From Pseudaminobacter salicylatoxidans (GTDB lineage Bacteria; Pseudomonadota; Alphaproteobacteria; Rhizobiales; Rhizobiaceae), in assembly GCF_003148475.1 (NCBI RefSeq), contig NZ_QGGG01000003.1, positions 62,001 to 126,000 on the forward strand: a DNA stretch of 64,000 nucleotides, given 5' to 3'. The notes beneath the pieces were generated by a model, which did not search any database, was not told the origin of the DNA, and worked only from the letters and a program-made list of their open reading frames with translations. Shown here one piece after another: positions 9,137-18,345 of this stretch. Each line of letters begins with the position of its first letter. Position 1 is the stretch's first letter. Position numbers and translations under genes: made by a program.

Positions 9137-11073
9137 CTTTTACAGGCGTTGGGGTATTGGAGTTGGCAGGTACGTTTCGATCGGCGCGCAATGTGTCGGA
9201 ATGCGATGCGTCTGGCATTCCCGGACGCAGGGCCTTGACGATTCGGGTGGTCGCGACCACCACGCTGACGCTTTTCATCTCGGCGGCCCTTGTCTTCTGC
9301 GTCGAACTCATCTCGCGCGGATCGCTGTCGCAGACGCTGGCCTTTTTCCAGCAGCCCCTGCGCCCAAGCTGGACCACGGTGGCGCTGTTCGCGCTGCTCC
9401 TGATTTTTCTCGACGCGCTGATCGGGCGCGCGTATCACGCGCTCTTCGTCATCGCGCCGGTTGTGCTGGTGCTTGCCTTCATAGGGCACCAGAAATCGCT
9501 GTATCTGGGCGACCCGCTCTATCCTGCCGATTTTCTCTATGCCCGCCAGATCGTGGAACTGCTGCCGCTTCTGGCCAGCGACCGTCCGCTTGCGGCCGTC
9601 GCGATCACCTGCGGGATCGTTGCGGGCCTCGTGGCACTTGTCGCGGCTTGGAAATTCTGGCGACCGCGGGCGCCGGCCTTGTCGATGCGCGGGCGGATGG
9701 CGCGGCTCGGCATCGCGCTGCCGCTGCTCATTTTCTTCGGCTCCATCATGGACTATGCGACCTATTCCTGGGTCCGCGACCGGCTCCAGATCATCCCCAT
9801 GATGTGGGACCAGAAGGAAAACTATAACAATAACGGCTTCGCGCTTGCCTTCGCGCTCAACGTGCCGATGGCCAAGGTGGTGGCGCCATCGGGCTATTCG
9901 GCCAAGGCCATCGAGGCCATCCCGCAGGCCGGGCCTGCCCTGCCGGTTCTGCCCGCCGAACGGCCCGACATCATCCTGGTGATGAACGAATCTTTCTGGG
10001 ACCCGACCCGCCTGCCCGGCATCACCATCACGCCGGACCCGATCCCCAATGTGCGGGCGCTGCAGTCCGGCCACGTCTTTTCGCCGGAATTCGGCGGCAT
10101 GACCGCCAATGTCGAATTCGAGGCACTGACGGGCTTTTCCAACGCTTTCCTGCCTTATGGCAGCATTCCCTACCAGCAATATGTGCGCGGCCCCGTACCG
10201 TCTCTCGCCAGCTTCCTGCGCAGCGAAGGCTATGATACGCGCGCCTTCCACCCCTTCGCCGGCTGGTTCTGGAACCGCACGCCGGTCTACCAGGCCTTCG
10301 GCTTCGAGCATTTCATGTCGCAGGAGACCCTGCCGCAGCTTGCCGCGCGTGGGCCACTGGCCTCCGATGCGGCACTGGTGGAGGAAATAATCGACCAGGC
10401 GGACCGGACCTCGGCCCCGCTCTTCTTCTTCGCCGTCACTCTCCAGAACCATGGCCCCTACGCGCCCGGCCGCTATTCGGATGCGACGCATAGCGTGGAG
10501 GGCGAGGTGAGCGAGGCCACCAGGGGCGCGGTCATCAGCTACGCCGAAGGCGCGGCGGACGGCGATCGCGCATTCGCCCGCCTCGTGGAATGGGCGCGCC
10601 AGCGCGACCGCCACACCATCGTTGCCATGTTCGGCGATCACCTGCCGCCGCTTGGCCCCGTCTATGTCGAGACCGGCTTCATGGAAGGCAATGTCGCCAA
10701 GCGGCGCGCGCCGCTGCCGCAAATGGCCGTTCAGCACGAGACCCCGCTCGTGGTGTGGTCGAACCGCAGCGGTGGGGTCGAAGGCATTGGCTCGATCAGC
10801 CCGTCATTCCTGCCGCTGGAACTCATGAAGACGGCAGGCATCAGCCATCCCTATTACACCGGCTTCCTTGGCGCGATGCGCGAGCGCTATCGCGTGGTCG
10901 ATCGCAACATGCTGGTCGGGGCCGACGATGCCAGCACGCCCGACTGGTCGCAGGCCAAGGTCATCGACCCGGCGATCCGCGATTTCCGATTGCTGCAATA
11001 CGACATGATCTTCGGCAAGCACCATGGCGCCAAGACGTTCTTTCCGCAGCCCATGCCCGCCGGCATGATGTAG
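9130..11073 (+). CDS. LTA-synthase-like phosphoglycerol transferase (sulfatase fold)
   Basis: Up to 647 residues. About five hydrophobic segments fill the first 210 residues, followed by an extracytoplasmic alkaline-phosphatase/sulfatase-fold domain. The catalytic pattern of LtaS/OpgB-type enzymes is visible: NESFWD, the nucleophile Thr in GGMTANVEFE, LQNHGPY, and MFGDHLPP. Such enzymes move phosphoglycerol from phosphatidylglycerol; in Gram-negative relatives the acceptors are periplasmic or cyclic glucans. The true substrate is not shown. The GTG at 9130 lies inside the third Pho-box-like repeat and has no Shine-Dalgarno sequence, so translation may begin downstream (candidates 9163, 9193, 9235). 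A 13-bp hairpin follows the stop. Confidence 0.85.
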   Translation: MTAFTGVGVLELAGTFRSARNVSECDASGIPGRRALTIRVVATTTLTLFISAALVFCVELISRGSLSQTLAFFQQPLRPSWTTVALFALLLIFLDALIGRAYHALFVIAPVVLVLAFIGHQKSLYLGDPLYPADFLYARQIVELLPLLASDRPLAAVAITCGIVAGLVALVAAWKFWRPRAPALSMRGRMARLGIALPLLIFFGSIMDYATYSWVRDRLQIIPMMWDQKENYNNNGFALAFALNVPMAKVVAPSGYSAKAIEAIPQAGPALPVLPAERPDIILVMNESFWDPTRLPGITITPDPIPNVRALQSGHVFSPEFGGMTANVEFEALTGFSNAFLPYGSIPYQQYVRGPVPSLASFLRSEGYDTRAFHPFAGWFWNRTPVYQAFGFEHFMSQETLPQLAARGPLASDAALVEEIIDQADRTSAPLFFFAVTLQNHGPYAPGRYSDATHSVEGEVSEATRGAVISYAEGAADGDRAFARLVEWARQRDRHTIVAMFGDHLPPLGPVYVETGFMEGNVAKRRAPLPQMAVQHETPLVVWSNRSGGVEGIGSISPSFLPLELMKTAGISHPYYTGFLGAMRERYRVVDRNMLVGADDASTPDWSQAKVIDPAIRDFRLLQYDMIFGKHHGAKTFFPQPMPAGMM

Positions 11074-11105
11074 CCTCCGGCAAGGCCATGTCCCGAAAAC
11101 AATCC

Positions 11106-11145
11106 GGCCCGAAGATCGCAACCGATCTTCGGGCCACAGCTTTTC
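11106..11145 (+). terminator. Terminator-like hairpin after the phosphoglycerol transferase
   Basis: GGCCCGAAGATCG (11106-11118) and CGATCTTCGGGCC (11123-11135) form a perfect 13-bp stem with a CAAC loop, followed by a short CTTTTC. It stands between two convergent genes. Confidence 0.7.
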
Positions 11146-11178
11146 AACTCTCCGGAAGCAGGCAGCCCCCTTTCAGCA

Positions 11179-12822
11179 TCAATTCGTGATGTAGAGCTGT
11201 GAAATCGCAAAGGCGATGTTCTGGAAGGCTTCCTTGAGCTGTTCCTGGTTTTTCGTCGGATAGTAGTTCGCGGTCGTTGATGCGCATTTGCTGTAGAGCT
11301 CGCGGTTGGCCGCGGTATCGGCCCCGAGCACGACGGTGAAGACGCGCACGCCCTGGTCCTTCAATGTGGTGCACATGCCCTGCGTCATGGTGTTGACGTT
11401 GGTCAAAGCCTTGCTTCTGTTCGCATTGGAATCGAGCCGCTTCGAGCTCAGATACCCATAAGAGCCGTAATCCGATCCGTTGAAATTGGATTTCTGGCCG
11501 AAGACGTTGTTTTCGCCATCGGTGAAGACCACGACCACCTTGGTCGTGCCGTCCGAATTGAAATCATCGCCCGTGCCGAACCTGGGCGACAGCACGCGGT
11601 GCCCCCAGGCCAACCCTTCCGACACGTTGGTACCGGAGCCATTCCAGTAGGTCATCTTGCTGATCTCGGTCTTGAGTTTATCGAGATCGGCGGTCAGCGG
11701 TGCCAGCGGCGTCGGGCAGGCGTAGTTTGGTCCGGTGGTCAGCGGCGGGGTCGCTGTGATCAGATAGTCGGTCTGCACCGTCATTTTCGAGATGGCGGTA
11801 TACTTGGAAGTCGATTTCTGAGTGGCGATTTTTGTTGATTCACTGTCGGAACTTTTTGCCGGGTCCCTGAGATAGCTGTTGTTGAACACGCTGGTATCCG
11901 CGTTCTGTCCTTTGGCCGGGGCACCCGGTTCATCCGGTGCGAAGTAAGGCACGAACATCGTGGCCGGAACCAGAGGATCAGGCACGGTATCGTTAAGGTT
12001 GTACGGAGATGGCCGCGCTTCGACACACCCTTTCCAATCGACTCGAGGATCTGGCGTATCCGGATATTTCGGGTTCAGGCCGAGGAACAACTTCCAGTGC
12101 CCCGGACGCTTGCCGTTGGTAAGCTTGTCGAAATTGCTGCCGTTGCTTGTGTTCTCAGCCGCTGGAATTTCCAACCGCTTGTCGATCCACTCTTCCTTGA
12201 GAAAATCGGGATTGTTGATGTTGACCGCGGTCACGAAGGGCACCAGCGCCGCCCGTATCTCGCGTTGCGGGTGCTGGGTCTTGGCGCTCTGAAGAATGGT
12301 GACGAGGTTGGTGGCGCCCTCGCGCAGCGCCTTCATGTTCGACTCACCCATCGAGCCGGTGTTGTCGAGCACCAGCGCGACCTCCAGCTTGGCGGTCGAC
12401 TCAAACGCGCTGGACGCTGCGGTGACATGCCTGTTGCCGCCGAAGAAGAAGCCGAAAGTCAGGGGTACATCGGCTTCGGCGGTAGCCGAGGTGCGGATGT
12501 AGTTGATGCCCGGATCGACCTCCAGCGTGGCCGTCGCATCGTCCAGGCCGTTCTTGCCGGCGATATTGGCCTTGAAGTAGCGGTCGAAAATCTCCTCACG
12601 CGTCAGCGGCTTGCCGCCGCCGGTCTGTGCCGAGGACGCGTCGGCCAGACGCGAGGCCGCCAGCACGGCCGAATCGAGCGCGTTTTGCAGATTGGATTTC
12701 GCAGTCATCAGATTGGCGACATCGAGCGCCAGCCCGACACCGGCAAGAACGGCCGGAGCGGAAATCGCAAACATCATCGCGAAATTCCCGCTCCTGGACC
12801 GCAGGAAGCGCTTCACAAGCAT
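11179..12822 (-). CDS. TadG-like pilus-assembly-related protein with von Willebrand A domain
   Basis: 547 residues. The N-terminus (FLRSRSGNFAMMFAISAPAVLAGVGLALDVANLM, within residues 7-43) is the TadE/TadG membrane segment, followed by the SNLQNALDSAVLAASR helix. A VWA domain begins near residue 145 and has a complete metal-binding DNTGSMGES motif near 152; FTDGENN lies much later. The middle is rich in Asn, Lys and Pro, as in extracytoplasmic proteins. TadG proteins usually sit with a tad/flp pilus locus, yet no other tad gene is in this window. The role may be in adhesion or pilus assembly, but this is inference. Confidence 0.85.
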   Translation of the reverse strand: MLVKRFLRSRSGNFAMMFAISAPAVLAGVGLALDVANLMTAKSNLQNALDSAVLAASRLADASSAQTGGGKPLTREEIFDRYFKANIAGKNGLDDATATLEVDPGINYIRTSATAEADVPLTFGFFFGGNRHVTAASSAFESTAKLEVALVLDNTGSMGESNMKALREGATNLVTILQSAKTQHPQREIRAALVPFVTAVNINNPDFLKEEWIDKRLEIPAAENTSNGSNFDKLTNGKRPGHWKLFLGLNPKYPDTPDPRVDWKGCVEARPSPYNLNDTVPDPLVPATMFVPYFAPDEPGAPAKGQNADTSVFNNSYLRDPAKSSDSESTKIATQKSTSKYTAISKMTVQTDYLITATPPLTTGPNYACPTPLAPLTADLDKLKTEISKMTYWNGSGTNVSEGLAWGHRVLSPRFGTGDDFNSDGTTKVVVVFTDGENNVFGQKSNFNGSDYGSYGYLSSKRLDSNANRSKALTNVNTMTQGMCTTLKDQGVRVFTVVLGADTAANRELYSKCASTTANYYPTKNQEQLKEAFQNIAFAISQLYITN

Positions 12823-12931
12823 CGTTACCCCCGCTTATGCCCGGATCGAAGCGAACTTTCTGCACCGCGTAAGGTGAAAAACCTGTGACCGGCGTCTCGG
12901 GTAGGACGACAAATTGGCGGTGGTGGTTAAG

Positions 12932-12950
12932 GATAGGTTCGCAACCTATC
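12932..12950. repeat. 8-bp inverted repeat upstream of the TadG-like gene
   Basis: GATAGGTT (12932-12939) and AACCTATC (12943-12950) are perfect arms around CGC, 110 bases before the TadG-like start codon. The size and symmetry fit a dimeric repressor site; no regulator is identified. Confidence 0.4.
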
Positions 12951-13027
12951 TGGTAGTTTCAGCATTTGCCGCCGCCGAATGCTGCGCACTGAGCGGGCGG
13001 CGCGATGCGCGAAACCGGCCTTTTTTC

Positions 13028-13055
13028 TTGCCTTCCGGCGAAAATGCTGTAAAGA
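13028..13055 (+). promoter_or_regulatory. Possible rpsF operon promoter
   Basis: TTGCCT (13028-13033) and TAAAGA (13050-13055) are spaced by 16 bases. Transcription would begin near 13062 and give a leader of about 220 bases before rpsF. Confidence 0.28.
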
Positions 13056-13282
13056 GCCGCCATCTGTCGGTTCCGGCTGGGGGCTGAACGGAGGGCCGGA
13101 GGTTTTTCTATCAGGAAAATCGCCCGCGTGAAGCAAGAAGCGCTTCCGCCTCCCGTGTCTCCGCTCTCGACCGTCTCGTCATGCTCCTTTCTTCTCCCGC
13201 GGGTGCCAAGCCCAACGGATCAGAGAAGTTGCAGAGGCTTAGCCGCCGGCGCCGGACAGGGAAACGAAGAAAGGCAAAGAAC

Positions 13283-13720
13283 ATGGCTCTCTACGAACAC
13301 GTGTTTCTTGCCCGCCAGGACCTTTCGCAGCAGCAGGTCGACGCGCTCGTGGAGCACTACAAGGGCGTCATCACCTCGCACGGCGGATCGGTCGGTCGGG
13401 TCGAGAACTGGGGACTGAAGTCCCTCACCTACCGCATCAAGAAGAACCGCAAGGCCTATTACACGCTGATGGACCTGACCTGCCCGCCGGCCGCTCTCAA
13501 CGAGATGGAGCGTCAGATGGGCCTGTCGGAAGACGTGCTGCGCTTCATGACCGTCAAGGTCGAAGCCCACGAGGAAGGCGCCTCGGCAATGATGCAGAAG
13601 CGCGAAGAGCGTTCCGAGCGCGGTGACCGCGGCTTCGGCGACCGTGGTGGTCGCAGCTTCGGCGATCGTGATCGTGGTCCGCGCCGTCCGCGCGAACAGG
13701 CTGAAGGAGCTGCAGAATAA
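13283..13720 (+). CDS. rpsF: 30S ribosomal protein bS6
   Basis: 145 residues. The N-terminus [15 protein letters not shown] and the [22 protein letters not shown] core are diagnostic of S6, which binds the 30S platform with S18. The C-terminal tail of about 35 residues is rich in Arg, Gly and Asp ([19 protein letters not shown]), an extension common in alphaproteobacteria. The ATG at 13283 is chosen from the family N-terminus; an open frame reaching 13181 would add 34 unrelated residues. The stop TAA overlaps the rpsR start by one base. Confidence 0.98.
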   Translation: MALYEHVFLARQDLSQQQVDALVEHYKGVITSHGGSVGRVENWGLKSLTYRIKKNRKAYYTLMDLTCPPAALNEMERQMGLSEDVLRFMTVKVEAHEEGASAMMQKREERSERGDRGFGDRGGRSFGDRDRGPRRPREQAEGAAE

Positions 13721-13968
13721 TGGTCGACATCAACCAGATCCCGACCCGGCGTCCGTTCCATCGCCGCCGCAAGACCTGCCCGTTCTCCGGCGCCAACGCC
13801 CCGAAGATCGACTACAAGGACGTGCGTCTGCTGCAGCGCTACATTTCCGAGCGCGGCAAGATCGTTCCGTCGCGCATCACCGCCGTCAGCCAGAAGAAGC
13901 AGCGCGAACTCGCCAAGGCGATCAAGCGCGCCCGTTTCCTCGGCCTGCTGCCCTACGTGGTGAAGTAA
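13720..13968 (+). CDS. rpsR: 30S ribosomal protein bS18
   Basis: 82 residues. [70 protein letters not shown] is a textbook S18. It forms a dimer with S6 on the 30S subunit. Its ATG overlaps the last base of the rpsF stop codon (TAATG), so the two partner proteins are translationally coupled. The next gene, rplI, begins 239 bases downstream; the gap shows no gene. Confidence 0.98.
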   Translation: MVDINQIPTRRPFHRRRKTCPFSGANAPKIDYKDVRLLQRYISERGKIVPSRITAVSQKKQRELAKAIKRARFLGLLPYVVK

Positions 13969-14207
13969 GACATTCCGGTCTGCCGCTTCTTGCGCAGGCC
14001 GTATGATGTGAAGGAAGAGGCGGCCCGCCGCCTTTTCCCCTCCCCGCGAAGGGCGCGGCGAGCGACATGAAAAATCCCGAGTTGGGCCACCATGCCCTAA
14101 CTGCCGGACAGGCAGGACAGCGACCGAGGCGCAAAGCCGCCACTCAAGCTTCCTGCCGTCCTGACAAGAAATCAGCCGCATCGCGGCACAGACAAAGGAC
14201 AGGAACG

Positions 14208-14783
14208 ATGGAAGTCATCCTTCTCGAACGTATTTCCCGCCTCGGCCAGATGGGCGACACCGTCAAGGTCAAGGACGGCTTTGCCCGCAATTTCCTGCTG
14301 CCGCAGGGCAAGGCGCTGCGCGCCAACGAAGCCAACAAGAAGAAGTTCGAAGGCCAGCGCGCCCAGCTCGAAGCCCGCAACCTGGAGCGCAAGTCCGAAG
14401 CCCAGCAGGTGGCCGACAATCTTGACGGCAAGACCTTCGTGGTCGTGCGTTCGGCCGGCGAAACCGGTCAGCTCTACGGTTCGGTTTCGACCCGCGACAT
14501 CGCCGACATCGTCACGGCCGAGGGTTTCTCGGTCAGCCGCACGCAGATCGAACTCAACCACCCGATCAAGACCATCGGCCTGACCAATGTGGCGATCGCG
14601 CTGCATCCGGAAGTCGAGGTCACCATCACCCTCAACATCGCCCGCACCGCCGACGAGGCCGAGCGCCAGGCTGCCGGCGAGAAGCTCGATTCGGCCGAAG
14701 CCATCTACGGCGAGGACATCAACGAGAACGCCCGTCCGGACAGCTTCTTCGACCCGAACGCGGAAGAAGACGAAGAGCTCTGA
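14208..14783 (+). CDS. rplI: 50S ribosomal protein bL9
   Basis: 191 residues. [36 protein letters not shown] is the canonical L9 N-terminal domain, followed by the long connecting helix and the C-terminal rRNA-binding domain. An acidic tail (PNAEEDEEL) extends it beyond the roughly 150 residues of E. coli L9, typical of alphaproteobacteria. The start at 14208 has AGGA just upstream; an open frame reaching 14067 is not used by homologues. A strong terminator follows. Confidence 0.98.
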   Translation: MEVILLERISRLGQMGDTVKVKDGFARNFLLPQGKALRANEANKKKFEGQRAQLEARNLERKSEAQQVADNLDGKTFVVVRSAGETGQLYGSVSTRDIADIVTAEGFSVSRTQIELNHPIKTIGLTNVAIALHPEVEVTITLNIARTADEAERQAAGEKLDSAEAIYGEDINENARPDSFFDPNAEEDEEL

Positions 14784-14824
14784 TCACATTTCACGAGACG
14801 CTGTCGTCTCGCGTGAACTGGACC

Positions 14825-14855
14825 AAAAAACCGGGCCCCTGGCCCGGTTTTTTTT
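14825..14855. terminator. Rho-independent terminator after rplI
   Basis: CCGGGCC (14831-14837) and GGCCCGG (14841-14847) form a perfect GC stem with a 3-base loop, flanked by A6 on the left and T8 on the right, so the A/T runs extend the stem. It ends the rpsF-rpsR-rplI operon. Confidence 0.93.
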
Positions 14856-14937
14856 GTACAAACTGGAACTATTGCAGATGCGGCGCTTTGAAGCACAATA
14901 GGGGCAACCCAGTTTTGCCTTAATTGCGGGTGTCGCT

Positions 14938-16236
14938 ATGAATATACTGTTGCAGCGCATCGTTGAACGCTTGGTGCGCACCGGAAACCTCACCATTACC
15001 AGCGCCAATGGCAGTAGCCGGAGCTTCGGCGATGGCACGGGAGATCCGGTTCACGTCGTTTTCAGAACCGGCCATGCAGAACGCGCCGTGGCCATGGACC
15101 CCATGCTGGCGCTGCCGGAAGCATTCATGGACGGTGAGATCGACATCGTGGAGGGCGATGTCCTCGGTCTCCTGCACACCGCCTACCAGAATATGGGACC
15201 GGGCGGCGTGGAGGCTGCATGGACCAAGGCGCTGGAGGGTCTGCGCCATGCTTTCCGCCGCTTGCAGCAGCTTAATACCACCAGCCGCTCGCGGCGCAAC
15301 GTGCAGCGCCACTACGATCTGTCGGGAGAGATGTACAAGCTCTTCCTCGACGAGGACATGCAGTATTCCTGCGCCTATTTCGAACGCCCGGACATGACGC
15401 TCGATGAGGCGCAGCTCGCCAAGAAGCGCCACATCGCCGCCAAGATGCAAATGAAGCCCGGCCTTTCCGTGCTCGACATCGGTTCGGGCTGGGGGGGGCT
15501 CGGCCTCTATCTGGCCCGCAACTTCGAGGCCGACGTTCTGGGCGTTACGCTTTCGACCGAACAGCACACCGTTTCGACCGACCGCGCCCATGCGGAAGGG
15601 CTGCAGAACCACGTCCATTTCGAACTGCGCGACTATCGTCATCTGACCGAGCGGTTCGACCGCATCGTTTCGGTGGGCATGTTCGAGCATGTCGGCGTCA
15701 ACCACTACCGCGCCTTCTTCGAGAAATGCGCAACACTGCTCAAGCCCGATGGCGTGATGGTTCTGCACTCGATCGGCCGCAACGGCCCGCCCTATGCCAC
15801 CAACGCCTTCATCCGCAAATACATCTTCCCCGGCGGCTACATCCCGGCTCTGTCGGAAGTTCTGCCGGTGATCGAGAAATCGGGGCTGATGGTCACCGAT
15901 ATCGAGATCCTGCGCCTGCATTATGCGGAAACGCTCAAGCACTGGCGCGAGCGCTTCATGGCCAATCGCGACAAGGCAAAGGCGATCTATGACGAACGCT
16001 TCTGCCGCATGTGGGAGTTCTATCTTGCCGGCTCGGAAGCCTCGTTCCGCTGGCAGGAGATGATGAATTTCCAGATCCAGCTCACCCGCCGCAACGATGT
16101 CCTGCCCATCACGCGCGACTACATGGCCGAGGCCGAACAGGCGCTGGCCATGCAGGACAACCAGACCACGGCCGAACAGCAGGACGCAGCCGCCGCCCAA
16201 AAAGGCAAGAAACGCATTTCGGAGGCTGGCGAATAG
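14938..16236 (+). CDS. cfa: Cyclopropane-fatty-acyl-phospholipid synthase family protein
   Basis: 432 residues. It adds a methylene group from S-adenosylmethionine to unsaturated acyl chains of membrane phospholipids. The N-terminal domain (about 1-110) is the phospholipid-binding part. The methyltransferase domain has [28 protein letters not shown], the SAM loop [16 protein letters not shown] near residue 178, and [19 protein letters not shown]. The last 25 residues are Ala/Gln/Lys-rich. It is a single gene after the rplI terminator. Several paralogues often exist in rhizobia, so physiological equivalence to E. coli Cfa is not assured. Confidence 0.9.
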   Translation: MNILLQRIVERLVRTGNLTITSANGSSRSFGDGTGDPVHVVFRTGHAERAVAMDPMLALPEAFMDGEIDIVEGDVLGLLHTAYQNMGPGGVEAAWTKALEGLRHAFRRLQQLNTTSRSRRNVQRHYDLSGEMYKLFLDEDMQYSCAYFERPDMTLDEAQLAKKRHIAAKMQMKPGLSVLDIGSGWGGLGLYLARNFEADVLGVTLSTEQHTVSTDRAHAEGLQNHVHFELRDYRHLTERFDRIVSVGMFEHVGVNHYRAFFEKCATLLKPDGVMVLHSIGRNGPPYATNAFIRKYIFPGGYIPALSEVLPVIEKSGLMVTDIEILRLHYAETLKHWRERFMANRDKAKAIYDERFCRMWEFYLAGSEASFRWQEMMNFQIQLTRRNDVLPITRDYMAEAEQALAMQDNQTTAEQQDAAAAQKGKKRISEAGE

Positions 16237-16298
16237 TCGCCAGCACTTGCCTTGCGGCCGCCCTGCCCCGACAAAGGCACGGAACCGGAGGGACGGCA

Positions 16299-16622
16299 GT
16301 GAGCATTCCGATCTTCATTGCAGCCGCGATCTGCGAGATCGCCGGCTGCTTTTCATTCTGGGCATGGTGGCGGCTGGAGAAATCGCCGCTCTGGCTGGCG
16401 CCCGGCATTGCCCTGCTGGTGGCCTTCGCATGGCTTCTCAGCCTCGTCGATTCGTCCGCCGCCGGCCGCGCCTATGCCACCTATGGCGGCATCTACATCG
16501 CCGCGTCGCTCGGCTGGCTCTGGCTGGCCGAGGGCGTGCGCCCCGACCGTTGGGACCTGCTGGGCGCCACGGTCTGTTTTGTCGGCGCCTGCATCATCCT
16601 GTTCGCGCCGCGCGCGGCATAG
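16299..16622 (+). CDS. ynfA: YnfA family small membrane protein
   Basis: 107 residues with four hydrophobic helices. [29 protein letters not shown] and the C-terminal [18 protein letters not shown] match the UPF0060/YnfA family, related to small multidrug-resistance proteins. The start is GTG at 16299, preceded by GGAGG about eight bases upstream. It follows cfa by 62 bases on the same strand. The transport substrate is unknown; a role in efflux is only suggested by fold similarity. Confidence 0.9.
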   Translation: MSIPIFIAAAICEIAGCFSFWAWWRLEKSPLWLAPGIALLVAFAWLLSLVDSSAAGRAYATYGGIYIAASLGWLWLAEGVRPDRWDLLGATVCFVGACIILFAPRAA

Positions 16623-16662
16623 CCGAAGGCGGCGGGGCGTTTCCACTTGCCGCCGCTTGCGA

Positions 16663-17496
16663 TCAGGCTTTCAGCGGAATCCAGATTTCCAGCCCGCCAT
16701 TGCCGGTTCGACCATCGAATTCGGGTCCATAATGTTCGAAATTCGGCGCATCAGCCGCCTCGAATTGCGAATTCGGCAGCCAATTTCGCCAAATCGCATG
16801 CACCGTATTGCGGATTTTCGAGACATGATCGCGGTGGGCAAAGACCGCATATTTCTGCGCGGCCAGCCGCACGCAACTGAACTCCTTCGGCATTTCCGAA
16901 AAGTCGGTCACCTCGACGCCCGAGACATATTCGAAGCTGCTGTCGTCGAAATTGCAGCAAATGCCGTACCAGGCATTCGGCACGGCGCCGGGGATACTGC
17001 CCTGATAGGCGTTGAAGCGCTGCCACAGCGCGGGGATGGCGTTGTTGGGGCTATCAAACGCATAGCGTTCGCCCAGACCGGCAATGAGCATAGGCTTGCC
17101 GTCGACGAAGCGCGGTTCTTCCAGCTTTGCAGTCGGTGTATCGTCCATAATGATCGGCTCCACGAGTTCGAGATTGTCGAGATGACGCTGCGCGCGCAGG
17201 GCTTCGGGCGTCAGCCCGAACTGCTCGCGAAACGCCCGCGTGAATGCCTCGTGGGAGCCGTATCCGGCATCGAGCGCCACCGCCAATATGTCGGGCGCGC
17301 CGCCGGCCAGCGCCCGCGCCGCCACGCTCAACCTGCGCCCGCGCAGATAACGGGTGATCGAACGCCCGGTTGCGGCGGCAAACGCCCGTGACATGTGAAA
17401 TCGCGAAACCCCGGCCACACCGGCGATGTCATCCAGACAAACCTCGCCGGCGAAATGGCTTTCGACATACCACAGGGCTTTCAATACCGGGTCCAT
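16663..17496 (-). CDS. AraC-family transcriptional regulator with GyrI-like domain
   Basis: 277 residues. The AraC double helix-turn-helix is at the N-terminus (about 5-105; LDDIAGVAGVSRFHMSRAF and AGYGSHEAFTRAFREQFGLTPEALR). It is followed by a GyrI-like small-molecule binding domain (about 120-277), the same order as in E. coli Rob and SoxS-Rob-like regulators. The gene converges on ynfA. Its targets and ligand cannot be read from the sequence. Confidence 0.9.
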   Translation of the reverse strand: MDPVLKALWYVESHFAGEVCLDDIAGVAGVSRFHMSRAFAAATGRSITRYLRGRRLSVAARALAGGAPDILAVALDAGYGSHEAFTRAFREQFGLTPEALRAQRHLDNLELVEPIIMDDTPTAKLEEPRFVDGKPMLIAGLGERYAFDSPNNAIPALWQRFNAYQGSIPGAVPNAWYGICCNFDDSSFEYVSGVEVTDFSEMPKEFSCVRLAAQKYAVFAHRDHVSKIRNTVHAIWRNWLPNSQFEAADAPNFEHYGPEFDGRTGNGGLEIWIPLKA

Positions 17497-17588
17497 GACA
17501 CTCCCACTCAGGCAATGCCCGATATGCCGCCATTTCGGGGAGCCGGCTTGATCGCGCTTGCGGTGCGGCCGAACTTCCTTGTGATCTC

Positions 17589-18173
17589 CTATCGCTGCGC
17601 GGGCGTGACGACCTCATAGGTGCAAGCAAAGGAAGCAGCGGCTATCCGGTAGGTATCGGTCGGGTCATCGGGCACCTGAACGATCGCATCGCCCGGCCGG
17701 GCAACCATCCTTTCGCCCCAGGGCGCGGTGAAGGCGAATTCACCTGTCTCCCGCGGCACGATGAAATAGCCCATATCCGTGCCTTTCGGGATGAATGTCC
17801 GATAGCCCTGCGCATCCGCCTTCGATTGCGGTTCGCCGTAACGGGTCGGAAACTTCGCGGCCTTCACCAGAATTTCCTCGTTTCCGGTTTCCGGGCAGCG
17901 GTTGCGCACCACCCAGTCGCCCTCCTCGGCCGGTTTGGACTTCGTCTCCACGCCCTCGCCCCTGATGGTCGTGACGATTATCTCTCCAACCACTGCGGGG
18001 CGCGCATCCACCGGCTTCGTCTTGCGGGCAATGCCGGTCCTGCCGCCACTCTTCATGTCGGCAAACAGCGCGACCTGATCCTTGCTCGAAACCTCCCCGG
18101 CCATGGCATACGAAGCGCCCGCCAGGCCGCCCAGCAACAGGGCGCAGAAAAATCCGGCATATGCGGTTCTCAT
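17589..18173 (-). CDS. Exported protein of unknown function
   Basis: 194 residues. MRTAYAGFFCALLLGGLAGASYAMA is a clear signal peptide, so the mature protein is periplasmic or secreted. I recognise no named domain. Two cysteines (in NRCPETGNEE and ASFACTYEVV) could form a disulphide in the mature protein. The ATG at 18173 is chosen because it starts directly at the signal peptide; an open frame to 18215 adds 14 residues. It is divergent from dnaB, with 284 bases between them holding an SOS-like site. Confidence 0.72.
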   Translation of the reverse strand: MRTAYAGFFCALLLGGLAGASYAMAGEVSSKDQVALFADMKSGGRTGIARKTKPVDARPAVVGEIIVTTIRGEGVETKSKPAEEGDWVVRNRCPETGNEEILVKAAKFPTRYGEPQSKADAQGYRTFIPKGTDMGYFIVPRETGEFAFTAPWGERMVARPGDAIVQVPDDPTDTYRIAAASFACTYEVVTPAQR

Positions 18174-18266
18174 CGCATCAGTCCTTGCAGAGAATGCTCC
18201 CCGCCATAACAGCACGGACGGCGCCCGCCGCCAACACCGTTCAAGGGCGATTCGGCTCGCTTGAAT

Positions 18267-18281
18267 ATTCTTGTTTTGTTC
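18267..18281. promoter_or_regulatory. LexA (SOS) box-like site
   Basis: ATTC-N7-GTTC within AATATTCTTGTTTTGTTCTT, one base off the alphaproteobacterial LexA consensus GTTC-N7-GTTC. It lies 94 bases before the exported-protein start and 177 bases before dnaB. Confidence 0.35.
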
Positions 18282-18345
18282 TTAATTGCGGGCTACGGTT
18301 CTGCATTGAGCGTCAAGCTGATTCACCGCCCTGCGAATCCAATCC

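Larger units (their letters stand above)
12823..13282. other. Non-coding gap between the TadG-like gene and rpsF
   Basis: About 460 bases without a convincing gene. It should hold the divergent promoters of the TadG-like gene and the ribosomal operon. Visible elements are an inverted repeat at 12932-12950 and a possible rpsF promoter at 13028-13055. The remaining sequence up to 13282 would be a long rpsF leader. Open frames here are short and lack Shine-Dalgarno sequences. Confidence 0.7.

Noticed and set aside
8965-10737. A minus-strand 590-codon frame opposite the phosphoglycerol transferase
   Set aside because: The reverse strand of a well-supported gene; composition is that of a shadow frame and it has no ribosome-binding site.
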